Positions 7,816 through 15,826 of a stretch of 64,000 nucleotides of DNA are shown piece after piece. Made by a program: the position numbers and the translations under genes. Origin of the DNA: JAOUJD01 sp963726405 (GTDB lineage: Bacteria > Pseudomonadota > Gammaproteobacteria > Burkholderiales > Burkholderiaceae_F); NCBI GenBank assembly GCA_963726405.1, contig CAVSCF010000001.1, positions 124,001-188,000 of the forward strand. Direction: 5' to 3'. Under the pieces are notes generated by a model. It was given only the letters and a program-made list of their open reading frames with translations. It was not told the origin of the DNA and searched no databases. Positions within the stretch are counted from its first letter, which is position 1, and every line of letters begins with the position of its first letter.

Positions 7816-9702
7816 ATGCCACACGACAATCCGTCCCTGTTCGAGGAGTTCACCGGCCTGTCGGCGCTGAAGGCGGTTCTCGTCGCGATCCCCGCGCTGG
7901 CGCTGATCGTGGCGTCGATCTGGGTCGCCGTGCAGTTCCTCGACCCGATGCCGCCACGCAAGGTCGTGCTGGCCGCCGGGCCCGAGGGCAGCGAGCTGCA
8001 CGCCTTCGGGTTGCGCTATGCGGAGCTCGTGGGCCGTCAGGGAATCCGGGTCGAGGTCCTTGCCACCCGTGGCGCTGCCGAGAACCTCGACCGCCTGGTC
8101 GAACCGAACGGGCAGGCGGTGGTCGGTTTCGTCGTGGCGGGGATGGCGACGCCGGAGCAGGCGCAGCAGGTGGTCAACCTTTCGAATCTGGCGTATGCGC
8201 CGCTGTGGTGCCTCGCGCGCGGACCGTCAGGCGACGTGACGCTTGCCGGCCTGAGGGGTCAGCGCCTCGCCGTCGGTGCGCCCGGGTCCGGCCTGAACGC
8301 CTGGCTGCTGCCGCTGCTGCGGGTGAACGAAATCACGCCGGAGAACACCAGGTTGCGCGAGGGGACACCCGACGAGTCCGTTCGGGCGCTCGCCGCAGGA
8401 GAGGTCGACGTCGTCTTCCTCGCCGAGCCGCACGGACCCGTCCTGATGCAGGCGCTCGGCCTGCCGGACGTCCGTCTCATGAACTTTCCCCGCGCGCAGG
8501 CCTACGCGCGCCGCTTCCAGAACGTCGCGCCGCTGCACCTGCCGGCCGGGACGCTCGATCTCGCGCGCAACATCCCCGACCGCGATCTCACGCTGATCGG
8601 CACCTCGGTCATGCTCGCTGCGCGCGCCGATCTGCATCCGACCGTCGTCGACCTCTTCGTGGACGCTGCGCGCACGCTCCACTCCGGGCGGGACCTCTTC
8701 GCAATGCGAGGCGAGTTCCCGAACCTGAATGTCGTCGACAACGTCCCGGTCTCGTCGCAGGCGATGCTCTACGCGAAGGAAGGGCCGAGCCTGCTGCGCC
8801 GGTACCTGCCCTTGTGGGCGGCGGATGCGCTGCAGCGCGTGATCGTCCTCGCGATCCCGCTCCTGGCCGTGGTCGTTCCCCTGGTGCGCTACCTCCCCGC
8901 GCTCATGGACCTGGTGGGCCGGCGGCACATGCTGCGGGGCTACGCCGGCCTGCGCCGCGTCGATCGCACCCTGCGCGCGCGGCGTCCCGAGGAGCCGGTG
9001 AACGACCTCCTGCACGACCTCGAGCGCATCGAGGAATCGATCGCCGGCATCAAGGAGTCGGTGCTCAAGGCCGGCGATCTGTACACGTTTCGCGTGCACC
9101 TGCGGGTGGTCCGCGAAGCGGTCCTCGCGCGCGTGCACGGTGCGCATCCGGAGCGGGCGGCAGCCCGTTCCCTGACAGTCGAGAGGAGAAGCGAAGTGAG
9201 TGCGGGTTCGAAACTGAAGGAGGAACTGGCGTCCGTCGCGCTGTACACGCTGTTCTTCGGCGCGTGGTTCGCCCTGTTCATGCTGCTGAAGACGCTGATC
9301 CTCGCGGAGTACGAGATCCGCTTTTCCGGGCTGTCTGCCGTGCTGGTCGGGGCGCTGATCCTTGCCAAGGTCGTGCTCCTGCTGGAACACGTGTCGCTCG
9401 GCGAAGGGATCGCGCGGCGGCCGGCCTGGGTGGAAGTTCTCGTCCGGACCGTCTTTTACGCGTTCGGCGTGCTCGTCGTCCTGCTCCTGGAGAAGGCGTT
9501 CGAAGTCAGGCACGAAAAGGGCGGCGTGCTGCACGCGCTCGCGGGCATCCTCCATCACGAGGACATTCCGCACGTCGTGGCGAATGCGATCGTTGCCTCT
9601 TGCGCACTGCTGGTCTTCAACCTGCTGTCGTTGCTCCGCAAGCGCCTGGGCGCGGGCGCGGTGCCCGCGATGCTCCGGGCACCTTCGGGACAGGTCCGCT
9701 GA
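7816..9702 (+). CDS. TAXI-family solute-binding protein fused to a membrane domain
   Basis: A 628-residue reading frame in two parts. Residues 1 to about 460 match a TAXI-type TRAP solute-binding protein: an N-terminal membrane anchor (about 17-42), the ligand-binding domain (KVVLAAGPEGSE through the plug at LLRRYLPLWAADAL), a second membrane segment and a cytosolic helical tail with RIEESIAGIKESV. The last 169 residues form a separate membrane domain with about four hydrophobic segments. In most systems I know, this would be a gene of its own. An internal GTG at 9196, with AGGAG 7 nt before it, stands exactly at the junction, so the membrane domain may also be made separately. No TRAP permease gene is nearby. 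The start could also be TTG 7801. Confidence 0.8.
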   Translation: MPHDNPSLFEEFTGLSALKAVLVAIPALALIVASIWVAVQFLDPMPPRKVVLAAGPEGSELHAFGLRYAELVGRQGIRVEVLATRGAAENLDRLVEPNGQAVVGFVVAGMATPEQAQQVVNLSNLAYAPLWCLARGPSGDVTLAGLRGQRLAVGAPGSGLNAWLLPLLRVNEITPENTRLREGTPDESVRALAAGEVDVVFLAEPHGPVLMQALGLPDVRLMNFPRAQAYARRFQNVAPLHLPAGTLDLARNIPDRDLTLIGTSVMLAARADLHPTVVDLFVDAARTLHSGRDLFAMRGEFPNLNVVDNVPVSSQAMLYAKEGPSLLRRYLPLWAADALQRVIVLAIPLLAVVVPLVRYLPALMDLVGRRHMLRGYAGLRRVDRTLRARRPEEPVNDLLHDLERIEESIAGIKESVLKAGDLYTFRVHLRVVREAVLARVHGAHPERAAARSLTVERRSEVSAGSKLKEELASVALYTLFFGAWFALFMLLKTLILAEYEIRFSGLSAVLVGALILAKVVLLLEHVSLGEGIARRPAWVEVLVRTVFYAFGVLVVLLLEKAFEVRHEKGGVLHALAGILHHEDIPHVVANAIVASCALLVFNLLSLLRKRLGAGAVPAMLRAPSGQVR

Positions 9703-9738
9703 GCGGGCAGGGGCCTGCCGTTCCGCACCCGCCCCGGC

Positions 9739-10815
9739 TCACTTCCCGCTGTAGTTGACCTGCTTCAGGCGCCGCTGCCGGACCGCTTCGGCGAGCGTCT
9801 CCAGGCAGCGCACGCTGTCGTCCCAGCCGAGGCAGGCGTCGGTGATCGACTGGCCGTAGGTGAGCGGCTTGCCGGGCTGCAGGTCCTGCCGGCCGGCGAC
9901 GAGGTGGCTCTCGATCATCACGCCGACGATGCGTGTTTCGCCGGCGGCCAGCTGGCCGGCGATGTCGGCGCACACCGCGATCTGGTTCTGGTGGTTCTTC
10001 TGGCTGTTCGCGTGGCTGGCGTCGATCATCAGCCGCTGCGCGAGCCCGGCCTTGCCGAGGTCGGCGCACGCGGCCTCGACGCTCGCGGCGTCGAAGTTCG
10101 GCGTCTTGCCGCCGCGCAGGATGATGTGGCAGTCCTCGTTGCCCTTGGTGGAGACGATGGCCGAGTGGCCGCCCTTGGTCACCGACAGGAAGTGGTGCGG
10201 CTGCTGCGCGGCCTTGATCGCGTCGGCCGCGATCTTGATGTTGCCGTCGGTGCCGTTCTTGAAGCCGACCGGGCAGGACAGGCCCGACGCGAGTTCGCGG
10301 TGGACCTGGCTCTCGGTCGTGCGGGCGCCGATGGCGCCCCAGGCGACGAAGTCGGCGATGTACTGCGGCGTGATCATGTCGAGATACTCGCAGCCGGCCG
10401 GTACGCCGGCCGCGTTGATCTCCATGAGCAGCTCGCGCGCGACGCGCAGGCCGTGGTTGATGCGGAAACTGCCGTCGAGGTCCGGGTCGTTGATGAGTCC
10501 CTTCCAGCCGACGGTCGTGCGCGGCTTCTCGAAGTACACGCGCATCACGATCTCGAGATCGCCCTTCAGGCGTTCGCGCTCGGCCCTCAGCCGCTTCGCG
10601 TACTCGAGGGCCGCATCGGGGTCGTGGATCGAGCACGGGCCGATGACGACGACCAGGCGGTCGTCCATGCCGTGCAGGATCCGGTGGATCGCCGAGCGCG
10701 AATCGAAGATCGTGTTCGACGTCGTCTCGTCGCACGGAAACTCGCGCAGCAGGTGCGACGGCGGCACCAGTTCCTTGATCTCCCTGATCCGCAGGTCATC
10801 GGTCATGTGTCGCAT
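9739..10815 (-). CDS. aroG: 3-deoxy-7-phosphoheptulonate synthase (class I)
   Basis: A 358-residue DAHP synthase of the AroF/G/H type, the entry enzyme of the shikimate pathway, condensing phosphoenolpyruvate and erythrose 4-phosphate in the cytoplasm. Diagnostic stretches are VVIGPCSIHD, MRVYFEKPRTTVGWKG, GAIGARTTESQVHRE, GFKNGTDGNIKIA and MIDASHANSQKNH, with the metal-binding Cys in GPCSIHD. The start at 10815 gives MRHMTDDLRIREIKEL, which aligns with the known family N-terminus, and GGAG lies 8 nt upstream (10824-10827). Starts at 10833 and 10806 are possible but fit less well. The gene is preceded by a Phe/Tyr-rich leader peptide and a strong terminator, so transcription is probably controlled by attenuation. 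Which paralogue or feedback type it is cannot be read safely. Confidence 0.95.
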   Translation of the reverse strand: MRHMTDDLRIREIKELVPPSHLLREFPCDETTSNTIFDSRSAIHRILHGMDDRLVVVIGPCSIHDPDAALEYAKRLRAERERLKGDLEIVMRVYFEKPRTTVGWKGLINDPDLDGSFRINHGLRVARELLMEINAAGVPAGCEYLDMITPQYIADFVAWGAIGARTTESQVHRELASGLSCPVGFKNGTDGNIKIAADAIKAAQQPHHFLSVTKGGHSAIVSTKGNEDCHIILRGGKTPNFDAASVEAACADLGKAGLAQRLMIDASHANSQKNHQNQIAVCADIAGQLAAGETRIVGVMIESHLVAGRQDLQPGKPLTYGQSITDACLGWDDSVRCLETLAEAVRQRRLKQVNYSGK

Positions 10816-10865
10816 TGCTCGAGCTCCATCCATGGTCGGTCCTCAGTTGCCGGCGCCGCCTGGCC

Positions 10866-10897
10866 AAAAAAAAACCGCCAGGGTTTCGGCCTGGCGG
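10866..10897 (-). terminator. attenuator terminator upstream of aroG
   Basis: On the minus strand the arms CCGCCAGG and CCTGGCGG form a perfect 8-bp stem (10890-10897 with 10875-10882) with a 7-nt loop, followed directly by nine U residues (10874-10866). This is a textbook intrinsic terminator. It lies 51 nt before the aroG start and just downstream of the Phe/Tyr leader peptide, so it most likely acts as a regulated attenuator, not as the end of a gene. Confidence 0.9.
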
Positions 10898-10918
10898 TGC
10901 GTGTCGGTTGTGCCCTTG

Positions 10919-11002
10919 TTACGTGCGTCGCGCGACTCGTTCCGCCTGTGGCCGGAAAAAGCCGAAAAAGTAGTACGAGAAGAAGGATGCGAAGCGCGTC
11001 AT
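10919..11002 (-). CDS. Phe/Tyr-rich leader peptide of the aroG attenuator
   Basis: A 27-codon ORF on the minus strand whose peptide begins MTRFASFFSYYFFGFF and ends RRT before TAA. Seven Phe and two Tyr fall within residues 4-16, far above chance. The stop is 21 nt upstream of the terminator stem. By analogy with the pheL and trpL leaders, ribosome stalling at these codons when charged tRNA-Phe or tRNA-Tyr is scarce would favour the antiterminator and let transcription reach aroG. No clear Shine-Dalgarno precedes the ATG. A promoter-like -10 (11012-11017) lies so close that the mRNA may be almost leaderless. Confidence 0.85.
   Translation of the reverse strand: MTRFASFFSYYFFGFFRPQAERVARRT
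10942..10960 (-). promoter_or_regulatory. antiterminator arm of the aroG attenuator
   Basis: On the minus strand this stretch reads TTTTTCCGGCCACAGGCGG, inside the last Phe codons and the codons after them. It is complementary to the 5' arm and loop of the terminator (CCGCCAGGCCGAAA, 10897-10884): GGCGG pairs with CCGCC, GGCC with GGCC, and the U run with GAAA after one bulge. Pairing would break the terminator stem. It is positioned to be free when a ribosome stalls upstream at the Phe/Tyr codons and to be masked when the ribosome moves to the stop codon. Confidence 0.7.
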
Positions 11003-11011
11003 GGCGAACGC

Positions 11012-11041
11012 ACTGTACCGCACCGCGGCAGAACCCTGCAA
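11012..11041 (-). promoter_or_regulatory. candidate promoter for the leader peptide and aroG
   Basis: On the minus strand TTGCAG (11041-11036) and TACAGT (11017-11012) are separated by 18 bp, a plausible sigma-70 pair of moderate quality. The predicted start point would fall within a few bases of the leader ATG at 11002. This suits an attenuator that measures translation of a very early ORF. No other promoter is as well placed between the upstream pseudogene and the leader. Confidence 0.45.
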
Positions 11042-11106
11042 GCGCGCGGCGCGCAGACGGCGCTCCGCGTGCCGATCCCCGGCAGGCGCAACTCGCGACG
11101 CAACGT

Positions 11107-12189
11107 TCAACCGCCGAGGTTGGCGAGCACCGCCTCCGTGAAGGCCGCGGTGTTTCCGCGGCCGCGGATGTCCCCCGTCCGCGCCGAGGGATCGGCGAGC
11201 GCCGCCGAAGCGCGCGTCCGATGTCCGCGGCGGCCGCAACGCCGGCCGGCCGGCCGCGCCGGTGGCCGAGCCATTCGAGCAGCATGCGGGTCGACTCGAT
11301 CATCGCGTACGGGTTGGCGATGCCCTTGCCCGCGATGTCCGGCGCCGAGCCGTGCGTGGCCTGCGCCATCGCGATGTCGCCGTCGCCGATGCACAGGCCC
11401 GGCGCCATGCCGAGGCCGCCGACGAGGCCGGCCGCTTCGTCCGACAGGATGTCGCCGAACATGTTGGTCGTGACGACGACGTCGAACGTCTGCGGATCGC
11501 GCACTAGCCGCATCGCGAACGGTGTCGACGATCACGTCGTCGACGGCGACGTCCGGGATACTCCGGCAGCGAGCTTGCGGCACTCCTCGACGAACATGCC
11601 GCAGGAGAGCTTGAACACCGTGTCCTTGTGCACGTAGGTCAGCTTGCTGACGGCGCTGGCGGCGCCAGCTCGTAGCGCGGCGCGCGCGACGCGCCGGCTG
11701 CCCGTGCGGGTGATCACCCGCACCGACAACGTCACCTCGTCGGTTGGACGGAACTCGCCCGAGCCCGCGACCATGTTCCGGTCCGGCTGGAAGCCCTCGT
11801 TGTTCTCGCGCACGATGACGAGATCCACGCCGTCGTGCAGGCAGCCGAGTCCGGGATACGAGCGCGTCGGCCGCACGTTCGCGAACAGGTTGAACTGCTT
11901 GCGCAGGATCGGATGCGGGTTGATGGCGTTCGGTGCCCTTCGGATAGTTGCGGTGGCCGATCGGCCCGAGGATCCAGCCGTCGAGCGTGGCGAGCCCCTC
12001 CAGCGTCGACGGCGGCAGCGTATGGCCATGCGTGTCGAGCGCCCGGCGCCCGATCGGCAGCGGTTGCCAGTCGATCGCGAGGCCGTGGCGCGCGGCCGCC
12101 GCGCGCGCGATCGCGACGGACGCGGGGACGATCTCGTGCCCGATGTCGTCGCCGTCGAGGATGCCGATGCGCAGCGGGGTGGCGCTCAT
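11107..12189 (-). pseudogene. isocitrate/isopropylmalate dehydrogenase family, multiply frameshifted
   Basis: The N-terminus MSATPLRIGILDGDDIGHEI and C-terminus TGDIRGRGNTAAFTEAVLANLGG are those of an NAD-dependent isocitrate/isopropylmalate/tartrate-type dehydrogenase, but the reading frame changes about four times. It shifts near 11940 (into NLFANVRPTRSYPGL), near 11568 (into IPDVAVDDVIVDTV), near 11518 (into VVVTTNMFGDILSDEAAGL) and near 11215 (back to the frame of the C-terminus). All expected blocks are present in order, including RENNEGFQ, YVHKDTVFKLS and the metal-site FGDILSDEA. This is a nearly full-length gene broken by small indels, unless the sequence has local errors. It lies 10 bp after the broken MmgE/PrpD gene and once belonged to the same catabolic operon. 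Confidence 0.85.
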
Positions 12190-12199
12190 CGCGCGCTGC

Positions 12200-13571
12200 T
12201 CACGGACGGCACAGCGCGGTCAGCATGCGCACGTCTTCGATGGTTGCGAGCGCGCGGCACGCCTGCGCGATTGCCGCCACCTTGGTGGAACCGAGGACGG
12301 GGTCGACGAGCGCGGCGAACTTGGCGTCGAGCTGCGCATCCGTCATCGGCCGCTCGAGCGAACCCACCGCGTGCTCGACGTGGATCTCGACCCGGCGCCC
12401 GTCGGTGAGCACGGCGGTCATCTGCGCGGCCGCCTCGTCGATCGAGTCGTCGACCGTCGCCTGCACCTTGCCGCGCAGCGCGACGACGTCCGGGCGGTTG
12501 ACGATGGCGTCCGCGAATTCCTGCTCGCCCGCCCGGCCGAAGACCAGCCCCGCGGCGACGCCGTGGTAGACGCTGAACTTGCCCTGCAGGCCGTCGCGCG
12601 GTTCCTTCCTGCCGGTCAGTTCGAGCACCAGCGAGTGCACCCGCAGTTCGATTCGCTCGACCTGCTCGGGCGTGACGCCGCGCTCGCGCAGCTGCACCGC
12701 ACGCGTCGATGCTCGGATGGATCACGATGCCGCACGCGAACGGCTTGTAGGTGTTGAACGAAAGTTCAAAGCGCTGCCCGAGTTCGTCCGTCACCTCGTG
12801 CCAGGCACGCTTGTCGGAGATGACCTGCACGAATCCGCGCGGCGCTTCGAGCGCCCGCACACTGGAGGTGAACCCGTGCGCCGCGAGCAGCGCGGACATG
12901 AGTCCGGCCCGCGCCGCGGCACCGGGATGAAAGGGCTTGGTCATCGTCCCGAACTGCTCGCGCAGGCCGACCGGCTGCGAGGCCGCGATGCCGAGCGCCA
13001 TCGCGGTGCGCTGCGCATCGAGCGAGAGCAGGCGCGCGCAGCCCGCGGCGGCGCCGAGCATGCCGGTCGAACCGGTGATGTGCCAGCCGCGGTCGTAGTG
13101 GTCCGGGTAGATAGTGTTGCCGATGCGGCAGGACACGTCGATGCCGAGCACCAGCGCGTCGATGACATCGCGGCCGCGCGCGCCGCGGTGCTCGGCCAGC
13201 GCAAGCACCGCCGAGGCCACCGGTCCGGCGGGATGGATGATGGTCTTGAGGTGCGTGTCGTCGAAATCGAACGTGTGCGAGGTGATGCCGTTGACGAGCG
13301 CCGCGCTCGCCATGTCGACGCGCTCGGCGCGTCCGAGCACCGACGCCTGCGCGGCGGGCTCGAGCATCGCGACGGCGGCCAGCGCCGCCTCGGCCGCTTC
13401 GTGCGTCGCGGCGCCGATCGCGCAGCCGACCCAGTTGTAGAACGTACGGTGCGCTTCGCGTTCGATCGCGTCGCTCCAGCCGCGCGACGGATGCCCGGCC
13501 ACGAAGCGGGCGAGGATGCTGGTGATCGGCGGCGCCTGCGTGTCGGCGGCCACCTGCGTGTTGCGTGCCAC
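12200..13571 (-). pseudogene. MmgE/PrpD family protein, frameshifted
   Basis: This matches MmgE/PrpD, the family of 2-methylcitrate dehydratase and related dehydratases and isomerases of tricarboxylic-type acids. The N-terminal two thirds (ITSILARFVAGHPSRGWSDA through SFNTYKPFACGIVIHPSIDAC) is in one frame. The rest (QLRERGVTPEQVERIELRVH to the end MLTALCRP) is in another. One frameshift near 12700-12710 separates them. Joined, the product would be about 456 residues, normal for the family. Its neighbours are a TctC-type receptor upstream and a dehydrogenase pseudogene downstream. The set looks like a former operon for uptake and breakdown of a carboxylic acid. Confidence 0.85.
12754..12769. 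promoter_or_regulatory. dyad TTGAAC-GAAA-GTTCAA inside the PrpD pseudogene
   Basis: A perfect 6-4-6 palindrome that matches the TTGnAC-N4-GTnCAA sites upstream of genes at 27755, 30288 and 33084; the GAAA spacer is the same as in the first of those. It lies within codons for FELSFNT of the broken PrpD gene, far from any start. It may be a chance product of the coding sequence or an intragenic decoy site. Confidence 0.25.
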
Positions 13572-13643
13572 GGCGATACCCTCGAATGAGAGGACGGAAA
13601 GGCGGAACGATACGCGGGCGGACTGCGCGCCCGCTCGCGCCGG

Positions 13644-14615
13644 TCAGTCGTCGAGCCGGATGTTGCGGGCCTTGGCGAGCGCGGTCCAGCGCTGGATCTC
13701 GCCGCGGATGTACTCGCCGAACTGCTCCGGCGTCATCGGCCACGGCTCGACCGCCTCGCCCGACAGCTTTTCCCGCAGGTCCGGGTCCTTGAGCACGGCG
13801 ACCTGGGTTTCGTTTAGGCGCCTCACGACGTCGGCCGGCATCCCGGCGGGGCCGACCGATCCGTACCACTGCATGGCGTCGAACCCCTTGAACCCGGCTT
13901 CCTCCATCGTCGGTACGTCGGGCAGCTGCGCGCTGCGCTGCTTGCCGGTGACCGCAAGCGCGCGTGCCCGTCCGGAACGCAGGTGGGGCAGCGCCGCGGC
14001 GAGCCCCGGAAACATGGCCTGCGTCTGCCCGCCGAGCAGGTCGTTGATGGCGGGCGCGATGCCCTTGTAAGGAACGTGCGTGATGTCGAGCCCGGCCTCG
14101 TGCTTCAGCAGTTCCATCGTCAGATGCGTCAGCGACCCGGGGCCTGCCGAGCCGTAGTTCACCTTGCCCGGATTCTTCTTCACGTAGTCGATGAATTCGG
14201 CGACCGTCTTCGCCGGCACCACGCTCGCCACCACGAGCGCATTGGGCGTAGCGCCGATCATGCCGATCGGCGTGAAGTCCTTGATCGCGTCGTACGGCAC
14301 CTTGCGCGTCGCCGGGTTCGTCCCATGCGTTGCGACGTAACCCTGCATCAGGGTGTAGCCGTCGGCCGGCGCCCGCGCCACGGTCTGGCTGGCGATGACG
14401 CCGCCGCCGCCCCCCTGGTTCTCGACGACGAAGGGCTGGCCGATCACGGAGCCCCAGCGCTGTGTCACCACCCGGGCGATCATGTCGTTGCCGCCGCCGG
14501 CGGCGACTGGAACGATGTAGCGGATCGGCCGTGTGGGATAGGCCTGCTGCGCACGCGCCACGCCGGGCAGCGTCAGCAGCGCGGCGGACGCCTGCAGCAG
14601 CTCACGACGGTTCAT
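13644..14615 (-). CDS. Bug/TctC-family periplasmic solute-binding protein
   Basis: A 323-residue receptor of the tripartite tricarboxylate transporter type (Bug family, abundant in betaproteobacteria). It binds carboxylates or similar small solutes in the periplasm. The signal peptide MNRRELLQASAALLTLPGVA ends near residue 22. Family blocks follow: YPTRPIRYIVPVAAGGGNDMIAR, ENQGGGGGVIASQTVARAPADGYT, YDAIKDFTPIGMIG and VPYKGIAPAINDLLGGQ. AGGGAGA is 5 nt before the ATG. It is the only intact gene of the decayed cluster 11107-14615, and no TctA/TctB membrane genes are near, so it may be an orphan receptor. Confidence 0.93.
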   Translation of the reverse strand: MNRRELLQASAALLTLPGVARAQQAYPTRPIRYIVPVAAGGGNDMIARVVTQRWGSVIGQPFVVENQGGGGGVIASQTVARAPADGYTLMQGYVATHGTNPATRKVPYDAIKDFTPIGMIGATPNALVVASVVPAKTVAEFIDYVKKNPGKVNYGSAGPGSLTHLTMELLKHEAGLDITHVPYKGIAPAINDLLGGQTQAMFPGLAAALPHLRSGRARALAVTGKQRSAQLPDVPTMEEAGFKGFDAMQWYGSVGPAGMPADVVRRLNETQVAVLKDPDLREKLSGEAVEPWPMTPEQFGEYIRGEIQRWTALAKARNIRLDD

Positions 14616-14741
14616 GGGGATCTCCCTGGATCGGTTCGGGATCCGATGTTGACCCCGTGAAGGGCTCTCGTAAAGTCGGTCGGTTTGCTGATGCGCGCAG
14701 GAGCTGCGCTCGGGACTCGGCGCGATCCCCGCAGTGCAGGC

Positions 14742-14856
14742 CTAGCCTCGCACCGCCAGTTCGCCGGACCGTCCCTCGACCGTCCCCCGGAGCACGGGCC
14801 GGCGCGGCAGGCTGGCGGAATCGAGCAGCGAGGCGTATTCGCCGAGCGTACTGTAG
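14742..14856 (-). pseudogene. duplicated 3' fragment of arnD
   Basis: On the minus strand this stretch translates as STLGEYASLLDSASLPRR, continues as PVLRGTVEGRSGELAVRG and ends at TAG. It closely parallels the end of the intact arnD just upstream (LGDYASLLDDARFPRAPVIR, then STVEGRSGDLAVQGR). The two copies are about 190 bp apart in direct orientation and have diverged in sequence. No start or upstream domain remains. It is a relic of a tandem arnD duplication or of recombination with another arn locus. Confidence 0.8.
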
Positions 14857-14922
14857 CGCACGCGGGGACACCCCGGCAAGCGGGAGGCCGCGTGCCTGCC
14901 GCCCGCCGAGGCTGCGCCGCCC

Positions 14923-15813
14923 TCAGCGGCCCTGCACCGCCAGGTCGCCCGAGCGTCCCTCGACCGTGCTCCGGATCACCGGGGCGCGAGGAAAGCGCGC
15001 ATCGTCCAGCAGCGAGGCGTAGTCGCCCAGCGTGCGCACCGCCATGCCGGCCGCGCGCCAGCCGGCGAGCAGCCGTTCCATGACCGGAGCCAGCTGGCCG
15101 CCTTCGAGTTCCGCGTGCAGCGTGAAGACGTGGTCGCGTCCGTCCGCCGACTGTTTCAGCAGGACCTGGTGCACGTTGTCCGGCGCGATGCCGTCGCGGC
15201 CGATCAGTTCGTCGAGCGTGGGCAGCGTGGTCGGATACTGCGGGATGCATTCGCGGCCCGCGACCAGCGGAACGAAGGGCGCGGTGCCCCGCGTGTCCGA
15301 TGCAATGCGGTAGCCGAGCTTGCCGAGCAGCCCCAGCGCCGCATCGTTCACCTGCCATCCGGCCGCGCCATGCACCGTCGGCGACTGCCTGAAGACTTCG
15401 ACGTAGCGCTCGACCGCCAGCAGCATCTGCCGTTCGGTCCACGCCGCATCCTTGCGCGCGACGTAGTCCTGCCACAGCACATGGTCCCACGTGTGCACGC
15501 CGGTCTCGTGGCCGGCGGCGCCGGCGGCTCGCATCTCGTCCGCGGCGCGGCGGCCGATGTCCGGCCCGGGCAGCAGCGTGCCGTAGAGCAGCGTCTTCAT
15601 GCCGTAGTGCGACGTGACCGAAGTGCGGCGCACCTTGGCGAGGAAGCCGGGACGGAAGACGCGCTTGAGCGCCCGGCCGGTGTGGTCGGGCCCGAGACTG
15701 AACAGGAAGGTGGCGCGCACGGCGTGCTTCTCGAACAGCCGCATCAGCGCCGGCACGCCTTCCTGCGTGCCTCGCAGCGTGTCGACGTCGACCTTCAGTA
15801 CGACAACGGGCAA
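14923..15813 (-). CDS. arnD: ArnD-like polysaccharide deacetylase
   Basis: A 296-residue NodB-type deacetylase. In the aminoarabinose pathway ArnD removes the formyl group from undecaprenyl-phosphate-formyl-Ara4N at the inner membrane, so that the lipid-linked sugar can be used. Visible features are the N-terminal VLKVDVDTLRG (metal-binding Asp pair), ATFLFSLGPDHTGRA, HYGMKTLLYGTLLPGPDIG, AAGHETGVHTWDHVLWQD (two His ligands) and GWQVNDAAL. Length and blocks match ArnD. The start is TTG at 15813, with GGAG 6 nt upstream. It is the last intact gene of the arn operon, 13 bp after the ArnA-type decarboxylase. A diverged copy of its tail lies downstream. Confidence 0.92.
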   Translation of the reverse strand: MPVVVLKVDVDTLRGTQEGVPALMRLFEKHAVRATFLFSLGPDHTGRALKRVFRPGFLAKVRRTSVTSHYGMKTLLYGTLLPGPDIGRRAADEMRAAGAAGHETGVHTWDHVLWQDYVARKDAAWTERQMLLAVERYVEVFRQSPTVHGAAGWQVNDAALGLLGKLGYRIASDTRGTAPFVPLVAGRECIPQYPTTLPTLDELIGRDGIAPDNVHQVLLKQSADGRDHVFTLHAELEGGQLAPVMERLLAGWRAAGMAVRTLGDYASLLDDARFPRAPVIRSTVEGRSGDLAVQGR

Positions 15814-15826
15814 CGGCTGCTCCGCT

